A stretch of DNA of 64,000 nucleotides from Anisakis pegreffii (GCA_035041965.1 JAPYMA010003038.1:62001-126000), one strand, 5' to 3'; positions 39,501 to 54,500 are shown, counted from the stretch's first letter. Made by a program: numbers and translations. Notes: generated by a model from the sequence alone, not told the origin.

Positions 39501-42500
39501 GAACGGTTGACGAACAGAATTCCACATGTTTCATTAGTGATACTAGTGTACTGCGTTGTTGTATTAACGTTGCTTCTTGCTGGCATGCCATCTCGTGCTG
39601 GATGTGCTAAATGCTACCTAGATTCGACTGCTCAATAAAATTTCTACTACCTGTTTGTTAGTAATTCAGTGAACAATCGAAAACGATTCATCAAATATTA
39701 ACAGATCCTTATCTTTACCATTGCGTTTCACAATTTTCAACAATACGAATGAATTCGTGTTGAACATTTCATTGCTATCGCTATCAATTTTATTGCTTTA
39801 GAGTGCTGTTCTTAGAATACCTTCACATATGACGATTCAAATGAATTTTTGTGTGGAATGCCTTCTCCTCAACGATTGTTGCGCATTTCAGCAATACATT
39901 CTCTTAAAACATTTATCGATACTTGAAATTTCACTGCAATTTTTTCATCTCCTTTCCATCTTCATGAATCACTTCAAAATTTTGTTCGTTTTCATATGAA
40001 ATTTACGATGGATCATCTCGACGAAACCTTTCCAGGTCATTGAAAAAACTTATTTCGGTTTCTTTTTAATTATCTGAGATGTGTGTCCTTTTACTGAGCA
40101 AAGAAATGCGTTTCATTCATTAAAATTTCCAATTTATTATTGCATCTATCTTCTCTTATTTGTTTTTTCCTTGAATAGTGTTTCTATTATTTTTATTCCA
40201 CTTTTTTCACGTTGAGTGTTGCTCACTTCTAATCGAAAACATTCTAAATTCTGTTACTGATTCACTTCAAAGATAATTCGTTTTTCGTATTAATCATCAC
40301 TTTTCGTGTTATTGAGATTTTTTAATGTGAGCGTTCCTGTGTGTGTAATTTCTTCATCTTGTTTAATATCTCGATTAGGAACGATCTATAAACTGAATGT
40401 AATGATGATTTATTATAATTGATCGAAGTCATTCAATCACCGACCGATGAAATCGTTTCCGATCATCATTCATCATATTATTATTTCAATGGTACATAAT
40501 TGATTCGATCGATTTTTTTCTCTTTTCAAGTCACAAATGCAAGACGTCACCGTTTATTTGATTTAATACCCGTGCAAAGATTTTGCAGAGCACCGATACC
40601 TTTACTCGGTGAGAGCTTTATGGACATTCTTCGATCACGACATCGTTGAAGTTGCTCATTTTGATGGATTATTTAAATGCATGTTAATATGGTCATTCCG
40701 CGCAGCTAAGCATGAAATAGGTTTAGTTCGCTCATTGCCAACCAATTCTAGTCTGTTGTTGAGAATTGCTGAGGGCCTGTGAAACCGTTTGAAAATATTT
40801 GGGAGGATGCTAACAATAAGAGTTTATCAAGTGATTCAGGAAATTCACTGCATCTACTTACTGTTAATGAACTGACGTAGAACCAGCTCAGAGCGTTCAG
40901 TGGAAGTTGAGTCAATTCATCGATTGATGATTGGTCGGCATAATTGAAAATCTGTTTCATTAGCTGTTCGTTTCTGTACCTTATTCGTTGTTTCTGTTTG
41001 CCTAACGAGTTATATGTACTTTGATTGATCAAGAGATGAACGTTTCAGTTGAATCATCGATTCGTTGACAGTTTAATATTGCTTGCTGGTAGATTCGGTG
41101 CAGTTGTTACATTACACTCGAATTGATTGAGTTACTTGAGACGCAACGAATGATGAGATGCAACAAATTTAGGATTCACTTCGATCATGATATTGAATTT
41201 ATCAAGATAGTTTTCGAAACCTGCATACGAGTTTTTTGCTGCATCATTTGTTTTCATTGCTGAGTCATCCGTTTGTTTTGTACACATCGTTTTTTGAAAG
41301 TAATCAAAATGAATGTTCACTGATGTGTTGCTTTTAAGTATCGTAACGATCGTTTCACTCATCCAGTGCTAATTCATAACTGCACTTTTGTGTTCCAGCG
41401 CACAGTTACTATTAAACACACTATTCGCTATTCTCACAAACATCCATCCGTTAATACATTCGCTAATTTCAAATCATACACATTTCTGATTCATTATCGT
41501 TTTGTCAGAGAGTATCATGTTGGATCGAAGGAAGAGAAATCGTCAAAAGTTTCATTGGACCAGAAAGGTTCGATTTTCGTTTGTTTATCTATTTATATTT
41601 ATTTCTTGCAATGAACATAGCATCGATGCACACAAACATCTCACACCTATTATATTTCCACTGCTGTTTGTTTGAGTTGCAAATGCTACTCAACAGTTCC
41701 CTTTTTATAGGAATATAAACAACTAAAACGCAAATGAAATCAGCAAACCATGATCGATTTGTAACGTATAACATTTGAATACACTCACCTGTATTCGATG
41801 TACTGTATGTTGTTGCTGAATAAAATCACTTGATCAGTGCTCTTGTGATATGGAAACTCTATTAGGTTCACATATTTTCTAGCCTCATCTTGAAGTCCCT
41901 GTCCTCTTCGCTGAAAAATTGAGGCAGCTCACTGTTCATGAGTATTTGGAAATCTGTTTTAGCTGTATAATTAATATAAGATTCATGCTAATTATTGCCT
42001 TCCATTTCTTATATGAAGTGCGAACAGTATGGATGTGCTGCTGGCATGTTTATTTGCGCATGCTACGAGCGCAATAAGTTATGATAAATATAAGTTATGA
42101 TAAACACACGAACGTGAGCGCTGAGAAGATTATCCATTGATCCCACTTCAGCTATCGGAAATGTGATACAAATCCTCGTTCTTATCTCAATGAGAAATTG
42201 TTGTATATTCCTAATGCGACACTCATCGCTCAAGTATGAATTTCAAGCTTTCAGCAGACCATATGATAATTGTTTGCTAAATATCTGTCCATTTGGTATC
42301 ATTATCAGCGTTCGACCCTTTTCAAACATGCTATGCTAAGTATGTTTAAGTAACATTCTTGTATCACATGCATAACACTAATAATGATATTCGCATACAT
42401 AAGAATAGGTAACATTCTGTCTTGGTTCGTTTGTGAATGCATATTTTAGATATGAATTTGTTGATGGATTCATTCCAGACGTTTGTATTCATAATAGTGA

Positions 42501-45500
42501 CGAAATAAATAATAGTCTATTTGTTCCATGAAAATATACGATAATATGAAATGATGATGGTGATACTGGCGATGAATAGAGTGTGGGGAGCGATTTGGTG
42601 ATGGATGTTTAATAAATAAGGTCATTAGTTAAGTGAAGATGACAATGAGATGTTGAAGTGTGAAATTTGATCGATTATTGAAATTTGAATAGATTTTGCT
42701 GAACAATAAGAACAGTTTGTTTGTTTACGATAATATGCCAATGCAAATGTCTGCGAGAATATTCACGTTCTATGTCGAACTGTTTTATTAGTGCACTTAA
42801 ACGTTTGACTTGTATTCCTGGAAGTGGAAAATACCGTACAGGATTTCTTTCAATCTATCTTTGTGACTATGTTGCATTTTTAATTGAACATCAGATTAAC
42901 ACTCTCTTAATAGTCAGGTCAAGTGAATTCGCACCACTCTGTGATGATCTTACGTTGAATCACTAGGGAACTTGCAGACTGTGGATTCATTTTATAGGTT
43001 ATCATTCATAAATCTTTATCAGCTTTGACTTGGGGTATTTTGTTGAGTTATTTACGTCATATTACAAGCAAAAGTGTTCTTCTTTAATTTGTATTATGTC
43101 ATCTTTCATACTCTCAAGACTACTTTCATGTGTTTGCGGAATCTTGAGCTAAACACTCATCTTCGAGTGTTCCTAGTACAGGTGTCTGCAAATAATACAT
43201 TGCTATATCTCCATTTTTTCCACATCGGCGCACTTCGTCATGCGATCGTGGATTTGAAATTCATGTGAAGTCGACAAGCTGAATTCGTTTTCAAATTTCC
43301 AGGAACCGGTTCCATTCGATCGCTTTTCATTTCATGTCTGAATATGGAAAAATGTTGTCATGAACACTAATGCACCTTTCCATTCATTGATAGAATTATT
43401 AATCGTAAGTGAATTGGTTGACAGCAAATGCGTATATGGTATTTTTTTCATAAACTTTTCACATCAATCGAATGCGCACAAAACGATCGTCTGTCGGATT
43501 CTTCGAACATATCGCGTGTCATTAGTAAATTCGAAAAAGTGGCAATTTTGTGGTTTGAACGGAGTTGTGAAATGATAAAACATATTGAAATGTTTCTGAG
43601 TGGCTGAGGAAACAACTTATTACATAGAATTTCCCTATTTTCAGTCATTTCATAAACGGCATTTTTGTGCAAGATTAGAGATCAATTGATTCACTGATTA
43701 ACTACAGTTTATGGTTTATGATTCACTTTTCATTGTTATCCATAGTAATCAGGTGAAAGCCAATATCAGTTGAACCGTTCGAAAAACCTTAAAATAATGA
43801 GTTTTCCCTCTCTGAATGGATCACGTATAGGTTCTCAGGTAGTACAGGATTCAGTAATTTTCTGCTTTTGCACGTAGTTTCCGAAGCTAGTAAAAATTGT
43901 TAAAACGTCTGTAAAATGATAAAGTTGGTTCCATCTTTCATCCACAAACATGTTTTGTGTTTGAATTGCAGCTGAAGTTTGATTTTGTTGTTGTGTCCGC
44001 GCCTCACTTTCTGGTGTGCTTCAGGTGGTTATCGCAGATGATGCTTTGTTTATGAGACGAATGGGAATTAGTGCGCATCGTTGGTTGTACGCAATTTGAA
44101 TATGTCATTATTACGCGAAACAATAAAAAACAAAAAACCAACTGGTTTCTAAGCAATAAACGTAATCGAGCAATCCAATCAGTCATATCTAAATTCAGCC
44201 GCATTAAATACTGTGCAAGGTTTTATGACGCTCAATTCCACTTTATGACGCATAACTTTTTCAATTGTTTGTCGACTACAACTAAATTTCTGTGCAAAAT
44301 GTGTTCAAGAACAGTGTAGCGAGAGGTGAACTAATTATTGGTTGGTGTCTACTGTGGAACTCACAGATGAATTCAATTAGTTGCGTTCGAATTTACCTCA
44401 ACAAAATGTGTTTTTGAATCAAGCAAATAATTCGGAATTATCGAATCGTAAAAGCAGAATCTATCAATACGCTTATGCAACCGCAAAGTTTCCTATTTTG
44501 ACAGATTCCTACTTATCTCAATTTGCTTTAGTTCGTGAAGTTCAGATGCCAATAAAACAAGGCAAATATGAATCAAGTATTTGAATATTCCCTGTCTTTC
44601 ACCAGTGATTCGTATTGAAAACCTCACAATCCGTGAATATGAAATAATAAATATGGAGCTTTATGCAATAAATTATCAGGTGGTATATAATTTCAATGAA
44701 GTTGAAACCATCCATCGATTTGCTGATTTTCATCCGCTGACAAAAGTTTTTGGCATGATATCTGTATGGCAGATGCACGTCTCCGGCCTAGCACATCGTT
44801 GATTGATGTCTTTCTGAAATCACACACAAACGCATTGGAAGATTGTATGTTCATAACTAAAATCATTTCTCGGAAATTATTTACGAGCGAATCCGATGGA
44901 GAAAATTGGTTGATTTTGAATAGCTGGAATTGTTTCCGAAAGCAATTTCGAAATGAAATGGAACGAAAAATTTATGCGATTCAATAGAATTTGGCCATTC
45001 CGTATCAGTTGAGCAACACCAAAACCAATGAAATGTTTCCAACATATTAAAGGAAAATTGTTTCCTCTGCAACAATGAACTGGTTTTATTCACCCCTCTC
45101 CATTTTGCTTACCCATTATTTAAGTTTCTCGTGTCCTTCCACCTGAAATCAAAAACTCACCAGCCGTTTCACTGAAATTGGAAAATTTCACGCTGATGGT
45201 GAACTATCATTTTTTTCTGTCAAACCGCAATCTTAGCGTTGTAAAACGCGTTACCATCAGTATGCTATTACAGATGAAATATTTCATGATGTTTTATTCG
45301 AGTCTGAAATCGTTGCACTTGCATGGAAATTTTCATGTCTGTTTTTCATAATTCCATCTCCTTTTCCTTCAGTTTCAATCAAACTGGTATTTTCTCTCTC
45401 TAAATTGCCGCGGTTCTAAGAGCAATATTCCAAGATTATTGATGCCGAGAAGACTTCTTTTGGAATCGTCATTCTGGGAGTAGTAATGGGCATTGAACAA

Positions 45501-48500
45501 TTGACATGTTGCTGAACGCACTCAAAATTGAGTGTGATTAAAGTGGTTGCATTTGTGAATGTGCTTAACACAACCTATTCGACGTAACGTTGAATGTCAC
45601 TCAATTAAAAGTCGATGTCATTTCGTATTTGTCTATTTTGTAGATACAACTGCAGTATATACCAAACTCAATAATATTCGCTTCAACGATTTGTTTGTAT
45701 TTCAAATTGCATGTTTGTTATTTGTTAACTTTCATAAATCATGCTGTTTCATTCAGTACGCAAATAATCTCTGCAGTACATCACTCATTCATAAAGTAGT
45801 AATATTCGAAGGAATTTACGTTCATTCGACGAATGCGATAATTCGCTACCAGAAAATATTTATAAAAATTGATATTTGACATTCTCTCTTAGCGAACAAA
45901 TATTCTATTGGCATTTCAATAACATTTGTTCGTCTCACCAATGCCGTTGGCTGTTCGATTGGATTCAAACTGATTGGCACACTGCAGTTAGGGATGGAAG
46001 GGGCGAATAATAAATTTAAAAAAAACGGCATTATCTCAGATTGACCCAAGTTCTTTTCATTTTTTTCGTGAATAATAGCTTCCTCTACTGAACACAACTT
46101 ACCTTGCAATTTCCCGTTCAACCTTTCAATGGTACCATGTATATAGCTGAATAACATGAGTAACATAATTGATGCACTGTGTGATACGATTTGAAGTTCC
46201 ACTCACACAAGTCAAAAGAAGAGCTTTTCGGAAATGCATGTATGGTCTGAAACGCTCTCGGCGAACACCATAATAGCTATTGATTTTACATTGTTGGTTC
46301 TGGTTTATGCATCTATCTGATGCATAAATCTGTTTTTTATGTTTCTTCTCAAAATTCTCTTTCGAAGTTCGCACTCTCGTTGTGATTTATTGATGAGGAA
46401 GATGAATGGCGATGTGATGTGTACTTTGAAATGAGTAAGTAATATATTTTAGAAGTCAGGACGAATAAACGATCCATTTGAAAACACCGAATATGTCCAG
46501 TTTAAAAAATATGACAACATTATCTGATGCTCTTTATGGTTTTCGAACATTCCTTGAATATACACTTTTGCCTTCACAAGTCTGATTCAGTATTAAATTT
46601 CACTGTTAACGCTCAAACGGAGACATTTATTGAATGGCATAACATTTGATCCTAAAATGACTCTGAAGATAATGAATATCTGAACTGTGAACACAGACAC
46701 CAATAATATTCAGTTTGAACACAAAAGATCATTGCAAATATTCAACTTTCAGAGGTTGCGGACTGAAAATCGTCTCCTAAGACAAAGGATCGATTACTTG
46801 GAGCAAGAGAGCTCAGCACTAGCAGATCGACTCATAAAAGGCCAAGTAAATTTGGCGCAAGAAGCTGAAAACTGTATGAGTATATCACATGAATTACACC
46901 AATTGCGAGATATCAACTCAGATGCTCATCGACGGTTGGAAGAGGCTTACGATACGATCAGAGAATTAAGTTGTAAGGTTGGTTGTAACAGTGTTGTGGT
47001 TTCACTTCTGAATATAATCGCTTATGTAGCTACTTCGTCAACCTTATCAAATATATGCAAATTACGTCAGCTCTACTGAATTATCGACAGTGTACAGCTT
47101 CTTTTAAGGATCATATTCAACTTTCTGATGATGTTCCACTGATGGAAGGCCAAGTAAATTTAACTATGAGCAAGGAGCACACACATAGCATTTCATGATC
47201 AGTTGTTTCTGTCTTGCTGATGCCAATATCATCGGATCTTTTATGCATCTTTTATGCATTTAATGGAATCTGTCAATGAACGTTATTTGTTCACGAAATT
47301 GAGGAGTTATGTTTGTTGACGAGTGCCTTCAGATTCTAATAACGTTTTCGATCACAAAAGCGATTCTACATTGATTTTCTCCATTGCTGAGCTTGGGTCA
47401 CTTTTGTGCATTCACTCAGTCAATTAATTCATTATTTAACATTTTGGAACCACAGGCAAACAATAAGCAGTTGTTTTATGTGAGCGATATGCAATGTGAA
47501 TGTTTTCGGTTCGAAACACGTCATCTTCAGAGTTTTTTGGGGTTCTTTCCGTACGTGCCTTTTGCTCTGGTAGTGTAGATCTGAGTTAGTAGTGGTGACC
47601 GACCGATGTTCGGTGAGTGAAATTTGATGAACTTTGGTCGCATTTGAAAACCGGAGAATTCTGAAGTTCGATGGGAACACCAAATTTCAGAATCTTAGAA
47701 AGTGGATTCGGACCGAACCGAAATTTTCGTTCGGTAACCATTCCACTCCTGAATGATGTGTCTAGAGACTGTATATGCTTAATCAAACATATACTCAAAA
47801 ACTGTGAAAGCACTTGTAGGTCATTTATTGTAAAGGTTATTTTTGACTAAACAACAAGTTAAGCTTCATCTGTCGAAGTTTGCGTAACTATCGTATTATC
47901 TCGTCAGTAACAACTTAATGTCTTCTACATATTCAATGCGTGCCTTGCTCTTCTAAAATAGTGAGTCTTCCGGAAATTAATCTTCAAAATAGAACCGGTT
48001 TTGATTTGTTTCGATGAATGATTCTGTCAGTGCATTTGAGAATAATTATGGCAATTATAGCGATGATTTTTGTTTGTCGTTTGACTGATGTGAGGGAATG
48101 CCATCAGTGGAATTGACGAAATGTTTGTTTCGCCACAAATCGTCATCCAGTTTTACGATAATCACCGATTACAATAACTGTACTACCAGCATACAAAATG
48201 GAACAAATTTTATTATTCATTCTCCAATTTAATTTTTAAAAAATATCTCTAGTGATGTTCATTCGCTGCTCCCTAAATAAAAGTCGTTCTGTCTTCTGTA
48301 TTGTGCCTTACGACCAATTGGAACATGCGTTGAACATATTCAGATGCAAATTTGTCTTGACTTTTGCCTGCCAACGAATAATTGATATCGATTCAGTATT
48401 GTTGATATTCTTTTCAGAGGAATGATACCTTCACTGATACGGGAACACAAGTGGATGATACATCGATGATCGAGCACATTCATGCTTTACAACAGGAGTT

Positions 48501-51500
48501 GATCGAGACGCATGTTAGGGAGGCTGATAATGAAATATCGATTAGAGATCTCAAGCAACGTGTGCAGGTTGAAATTTTCACTGTTTCAGTGCTTTACTGT
48601 GGACACTTTCTAGAATTGTTTCTTTCGTATTCTCAAAGCTAGTTTCCTTGCTGAGTCAGTATGGCGAGTCTGAATGAAATGCGAATTTTTCGAAAGATCA
48701 GTTGCACTGCTTCACTTCGAATGCTTGCTTGAAAATGCATAGTTCCATAAAATTGGTTCGTTCGATAATTGCAACATGCCGTTCATTTCAATTAAAATGG
48801 ATGCAAAATGAGTCTAATATATACACATCAATTTTCACATTAATTCTGTCTTTCATTCCTTTCCGTTCAATGCTATTGTGTTTAATTGGTTGATTTTTTG
48901 AGGAAGAAACGTTAAAGGCACAGTCAGTAGTCATTGCTAGATGTGAAACATCAAAATTAATACTGCTGTACTTAGTTTGAAAATGATCCGTGTTCATTTT
49001 ATGAGTGCATACTCCATACGTTTATTTTCTTGCATACTTGTGAGCTATGAGTGTCGATTTATTTGCTTTTTTTGTATACTTTTATTCAGCCTAAACCTTC
49101 GAAGTGGGCGGGAAATAGAAATAATTTCGATTCCAATTGGAAATTGTCGATTATCAATGCTTCTCACTAACAATCAATTACAAAATCAAATTTATCAAAA
49201 ATGATTCGAATCATCAATTCGTTCCTTCATATGTGGATACATTAACGTCACAATGAATTCTGCTGTGTAACTCGTATATATTCCCTTTAATTCTTACCGC
49301 GCTGTTGAAGGAATTGGAGCTGTCAAACAAAAGGTTAAAGGAAAGACCACCCGACGATGGTATTGCGGGTCTGCAAGAGGAATTGATTTCGGTGAAAATG
49401 CGAGAGGCTGAAGCATCGTTGTCATTGAGGGAAATGCGTCAAAGGCTTGCTGAGCTGGAACAACATTGGAGGGTAAGTGGTGCTTCATTACTGTTCAGCT
49501 ATTTCTTTATTCATACGATTTTGAGTTCAGTCGATGAAGTACCACACTGTTGCAAGTCATGAATGCGGTCTGATCCAGAGATGACCTCTAACAATTAACG
49601 TAGCTACATTTAAGGTTCCACAGTGTGAAAATAACGAATACGAATTCAGATTCAAAAAAAGAGTTCATTTCATTAAATAGTATTGCTCCAAAATAATTAC
49701 AAATGAATGTCGAAAAGTGAAAGAATTCCATTTGGACGATTCTAACAAAGCAAATTGAATTTTGTTGGTTAACTCACAAAATTTCTATGAGTTGTTTTTT
49801 ATCGGTGTTCGTATGTGGAAATGCATAAATAAATTAACCGAACGAAATGAAGAAAACGAACGCAGTGACTAGTGAGGTATATGAAATTGATGAATGCGCG
49901 ATTCATCGTTGACAGATTCGTAATCAATTCATGCATACACAACAAGCATATTCTTTAGATTAGATTTTTTGATAGCAAATCGTCAACATCAACAGTACAT
50001 TTCATTGGTTCTATTCTCAATCGACTCACTATTCATACACCAGTAGATGATTTCCGCTTTGTTCTAGGATTCATCGTTACATATCGAATTCTGCATAGCA
50101 ATGAGAGTGGAAATGAATTAAGAATAAATTTACATTGGTCGCTGATTATTGGAAAGTTGTTTTGGGGATGTTTAACTTAATAAATTCTAATTGTAAGTTT
50201 ATGTGAGTATTCAAATCAAAAAATGTCATTTTGTTTTTCGAGTTGATGGGTAACGAATTCAGACGATTGCCCCAAATGTCCCAAATTTCTCCCAAACAAT
50301 AGACTGCGATGATTTCGCAAAGCAGTTTGAATTACACATGTTATGAACTAGTTTATCTTGTCGATGGTGGTCTTCGAAATGATATAGTAGGCTGTATTCG
50401 AATTGTGTTATCATTCGAACTATGTAAGTACTGAACTTGCCGGTTGGTCAACTTGTCCGATCAATCATTATATTGCTTGAACGCATCATTATATTGCAAC
50501 CGAATACTACTTGGTTGTTCTCATGCTCCTACACAGTGACATCACTCCTCCGAATAAACTGTTTATTCGTGTTATATTTTGTTCTTTTCTAGTGGGCTTG
50601 AACAGCATAGATCTCAAATTCGGGTTGTGGGAACGAAACAAAACAAAACGGTCTCAAAAAAAGTACTGAGAAGAACAGAATGGAATAGTGCAAAGGGCGA
50701 AACAGTACAGAATAGAACAAAGCACCAAAAGAGATGGGTAGGGACTCGACGTGAATGTTCCGAAGGCGATTGGTAATCGAAGTAAATCGCGTTATTGATT
50801 GATGCTTGTTCTAAAAAATAAACTGAAAGCCAGGTCCATGCGTACATATTCAGTTTATTATGCTCTTTCTCGCAACTTACCATAGAGCATATTATCATGT
50901 TGTCATTCATCCGTAAAAAACTGCCTCTATGAACAATCGTTCATTGAACGTGAGCGAAAAGTGATCACTATGGAAACTCCGTCGTTATGGTATTCCGTTT
51001 CAGTCGGTTCCTTCATTTTTCAAAGATGAAATAATCGTTTCTTATAGTATTTCCCATCGTCCTTTGTGGGGCCCTTATCCCTGTGGTACGATTCATACAA
51101 CTTTCCAATCGTTAAGCTATAGAACCATTGGGAAGGAGGAGGGGGTGTACCGATGGATGCAAACTGCATACCCCTACCTGGAAAGTGGACGTTCGCGTTT
51201 AGATTGATTAAGAGTGGGTTTTCTCTGTCCAGCGTGACGAATTCTTCAATCATCGTATGAGGAGGTTTGAAGTAGTGATTGAATTTTAAGGTCATTTATA
51301 ATTTGCCAAACATCTTCAGTAAGCTGCAAAAATAATTTTTTCTTTCACCAATTCCACTCTGAATCTTAATCATTATGAAATGGATTGATTCGCAGAAATA
51401 TGAACAATCGCGAACGGCCGAAAGTAATGCGTCGCAAGCAACATCACCGAGAGTTGGTAGCGATGGTACAATAAATGCACAGTTTAACGACAATTCCACT

Positions 51501-54500
51501 TCAAATACGAACTCAGCTAATGACCAATCTCCATCATCAACTTCTTCATCAGGTATGTATTCGTTTCTTCGTTCTTTACTCATCTTAATTCAATATCTTC
51601 TATAAATGTGTTCAACTTCAGCTGGAATGCAGTGTCAGTCACAAGCACAACATTCGCCTCCTCTTTCGTCAAGTGCTCCCCAGAGTGCACGTCAGCGTTT
51701 AGCTAAACTCACAGCATCATTAATTGGTGTTACAAGCGTTGATTGTATGGACGGCGCTTCTGAATCTGGTTTATACTCATTCTATTCACTTTCATTCGAT
51801 TCGCAGTTTATTGATTCGACGCTTGTCACATTTCCTGTTAACCGTTGTTAATTTCAGTCAGGGAACTAGAGGATCAGTTGATGGGGGTTAGAATTCGTGA
51901 AGCCGATACTGTTGCCGAACTGAAGGAAATGCGTCAGAAAGTTATGGAACTTGAGACTCAGGTCAGTTGATAAAGTGACTCGAGTTGAACGCTTTTTGTT
52001 CGTTGCTTATGGGATAGAAGAGATACCAGCAGATTGATTTGTAACTGACAAAGGCGATGTATGGAAGAGATGAATTAATGGCCTAATTGCTCTCGCGTTG
52101 TTGTGTTTGGCTATTTTATCGAATTTCCCATATCTCTTACAATCAATGAAATCCATTATTTTCTTTACCGGGAAACGCAACTCGATTATTCAGAAAATTG
52201 CATCCATTCATTCCATTGCTGAGTGTTTGAAAACGTCACACTGCCGAACAAGCAGCAATTCTTTTTGTCATTTCGTTTAATTGCTCAAACTTGAAATCGT
52301 CCAGTTTTGTTCACGTTGATGATCAACTCATTTCGGCAGTTGTCGCGTTAAAAACGGATAATCCCAAAACGAGCATCATGAGAGAACTGCTTGGAAGTTT
52401 GATATGTGCAGTTGCATGTGCATTTAACTGATATTTTCAAGCGATTTCAAATTAATTGATGACATTCAATCGCAACCATATAGGAAATGTCTGTTTATAG
52501 AAAAAAAAGGATATAGGAAAAAAAAGTCCGTATATGTCTGTGCAAAATTACATAGTTTCGCGAATAATTGAGATTGAATTGTTCCTTTGCCACCCGATTT
52601 CATTAACACATGAAGCTCAACTGAAAGGGACAAGTCGCTTTTCGAATTAATATACGATAGGTGAAAATTCTAAGTAGGAGTTTCATAAAGGTAATCAGTC
52701 ATGTGCTGACAGAAGTCTATTTCAATTTAGTGTCATTTCACTAGGAAGCGATCGTTTATTTCATGACTGATTTCTGTGCTCCATAAATTTTATTTCTCTG
52801 CACATATTACTTTCATAGGCATTAATTTCGAAGTTAGTAAAAAGTACAAGTGAATCATTTGCATATCAAGAAAATGAATAGTCAGATACAAACTCTTGTG
52901 AACTAACGGAATTTGATTTCTTATTCGGCACTTAGAATGATACATTTGGTATCAGATGAATGAATTTATAGGTTTTAATTACTAGCGAAATATCCGGAAA
53001 AGATTTCTGTTATGCTTAAGGAGAGATTTAATTTCTATAAATAGAAGCACCGCTGCTGCAAGCTGACTTATTAAGTGAACTTCATCAAGATGAACTACTG
53101 ATTTCAAAGTTTCACTTATATATCTGGGGTGAAAAAACTGTTTTTGAAAAAAAAGCATTGTATTCACAAAATCTTGTAAATTCACGTGGATGTTATGACT
53201 ACCTTGTTGAACTAATGATACCTCATCATTCACTTCCTTAGCGCATCGTCTCCTATACTGACTTTATTTAACGCTTTTAAGTAATACGATTGGTTACGAA
53301 GAATGTTTACTGAAAAATTTCAATAATTTCATCGAAAAATTGCTAACAAGATTAAAGCGAATTTGCTATGACTAAAATGAATTATGAGTTGCACGCGATT
53401 GATTTCATTCGAATTTCAATCGAGCGATTAATACTGCATCACTTGTCACCTGTCAGAATTATTTAATGCCTTCTTTGATGTATTTTAACAATGAGTGCGT
53501 CACGCTGGATTAGTTGAATTATTCACGGTATACATCGAATTAAATGCTGATTTCTTAAAAACTAGCTTACCATCGACCAGTTATTTTTCAAAACCCTAAA
53601 CGACTCAGGTATCACTTTCATGACTTCTTTACAATGAAATCAGTTCACATTTTCAGAATCACGTTTGCACAAATCAGTTAAAAAGGCAAGATGAGGAACT
53701 GAAGCGTTTGCGTGAACAAAGGGATGACAGCTTACAGGTAGAATGTCAAACGTGTGAATAAATGCATGACTGTTTGAAACATTTTCAAAAATCGACATCG
53801 GTGTAAATGGAGGAAGTTTAGATGGTTTATCACCTGTGATATAGTTAATCAGACATCACAATGTCTGAATCAACAATAGTTAAAATATTAATCACTTCTT
53901 CATGCTGTCATTTTTATTGAAATACTTATTGAAATGGCTTCAGAAGGTAAAGGAAACGAATGATCAAATTCGTGATGAACGAAGAAAAGCGATTGAAATG
54001 GAGAGTAAACTAAAGGAGGAATCTGTTATGCAACGTCTAAAATACAGTGAAGCAATGCAACATATTGCTGACCTCAAACAAGCAGTTGCACAACTCGAGC
54101 TCAAGGTTATCCATCTCAGTCATTTTGCATCCATTTTCGTTCTCTTTTAAAAAATTTCTTTTACTACACCAAACTGATTATTATTCAACATGAAAATTCA
54201 TAAAAATTTCTGAAAATATTTCTTCAAAACAATGTAAAAAATGGCGCTAATCGTGAAATCACTACATATTTCACCTGCCAACATTCCGCGGGAGTCTTTA
54301 TGGCAAATGATGAGGTCAAGTCTGAAACGACATTAATCTTGACGGTCAAGTCCTAGAGCGAGTTTGTTGTAAAAGACTCTCAACTGAACAGTTAAGAAAT
54401 ACGGTTAAGAAGTAAGAAGTTTGTGCAGTCAGCAAAAGCAATTGATACACATCAGTTCATCCAGTTCTTAACTGAGGATTCTGCGGAAAACTAGACTTGC

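Noticed and set aside
45846..46202. 118-codon minus-strand ORF in the large EVI5 intron
   Set aside because: No recognised similarity, no splice or polyadenylation context; compatible with chance.
51296..51583. 95-codon minus-strand ORF
   Set aside because: It lies antisense across the EVI5 exon 51396..51552, which is supported by phase and order. It is a shadow frame.
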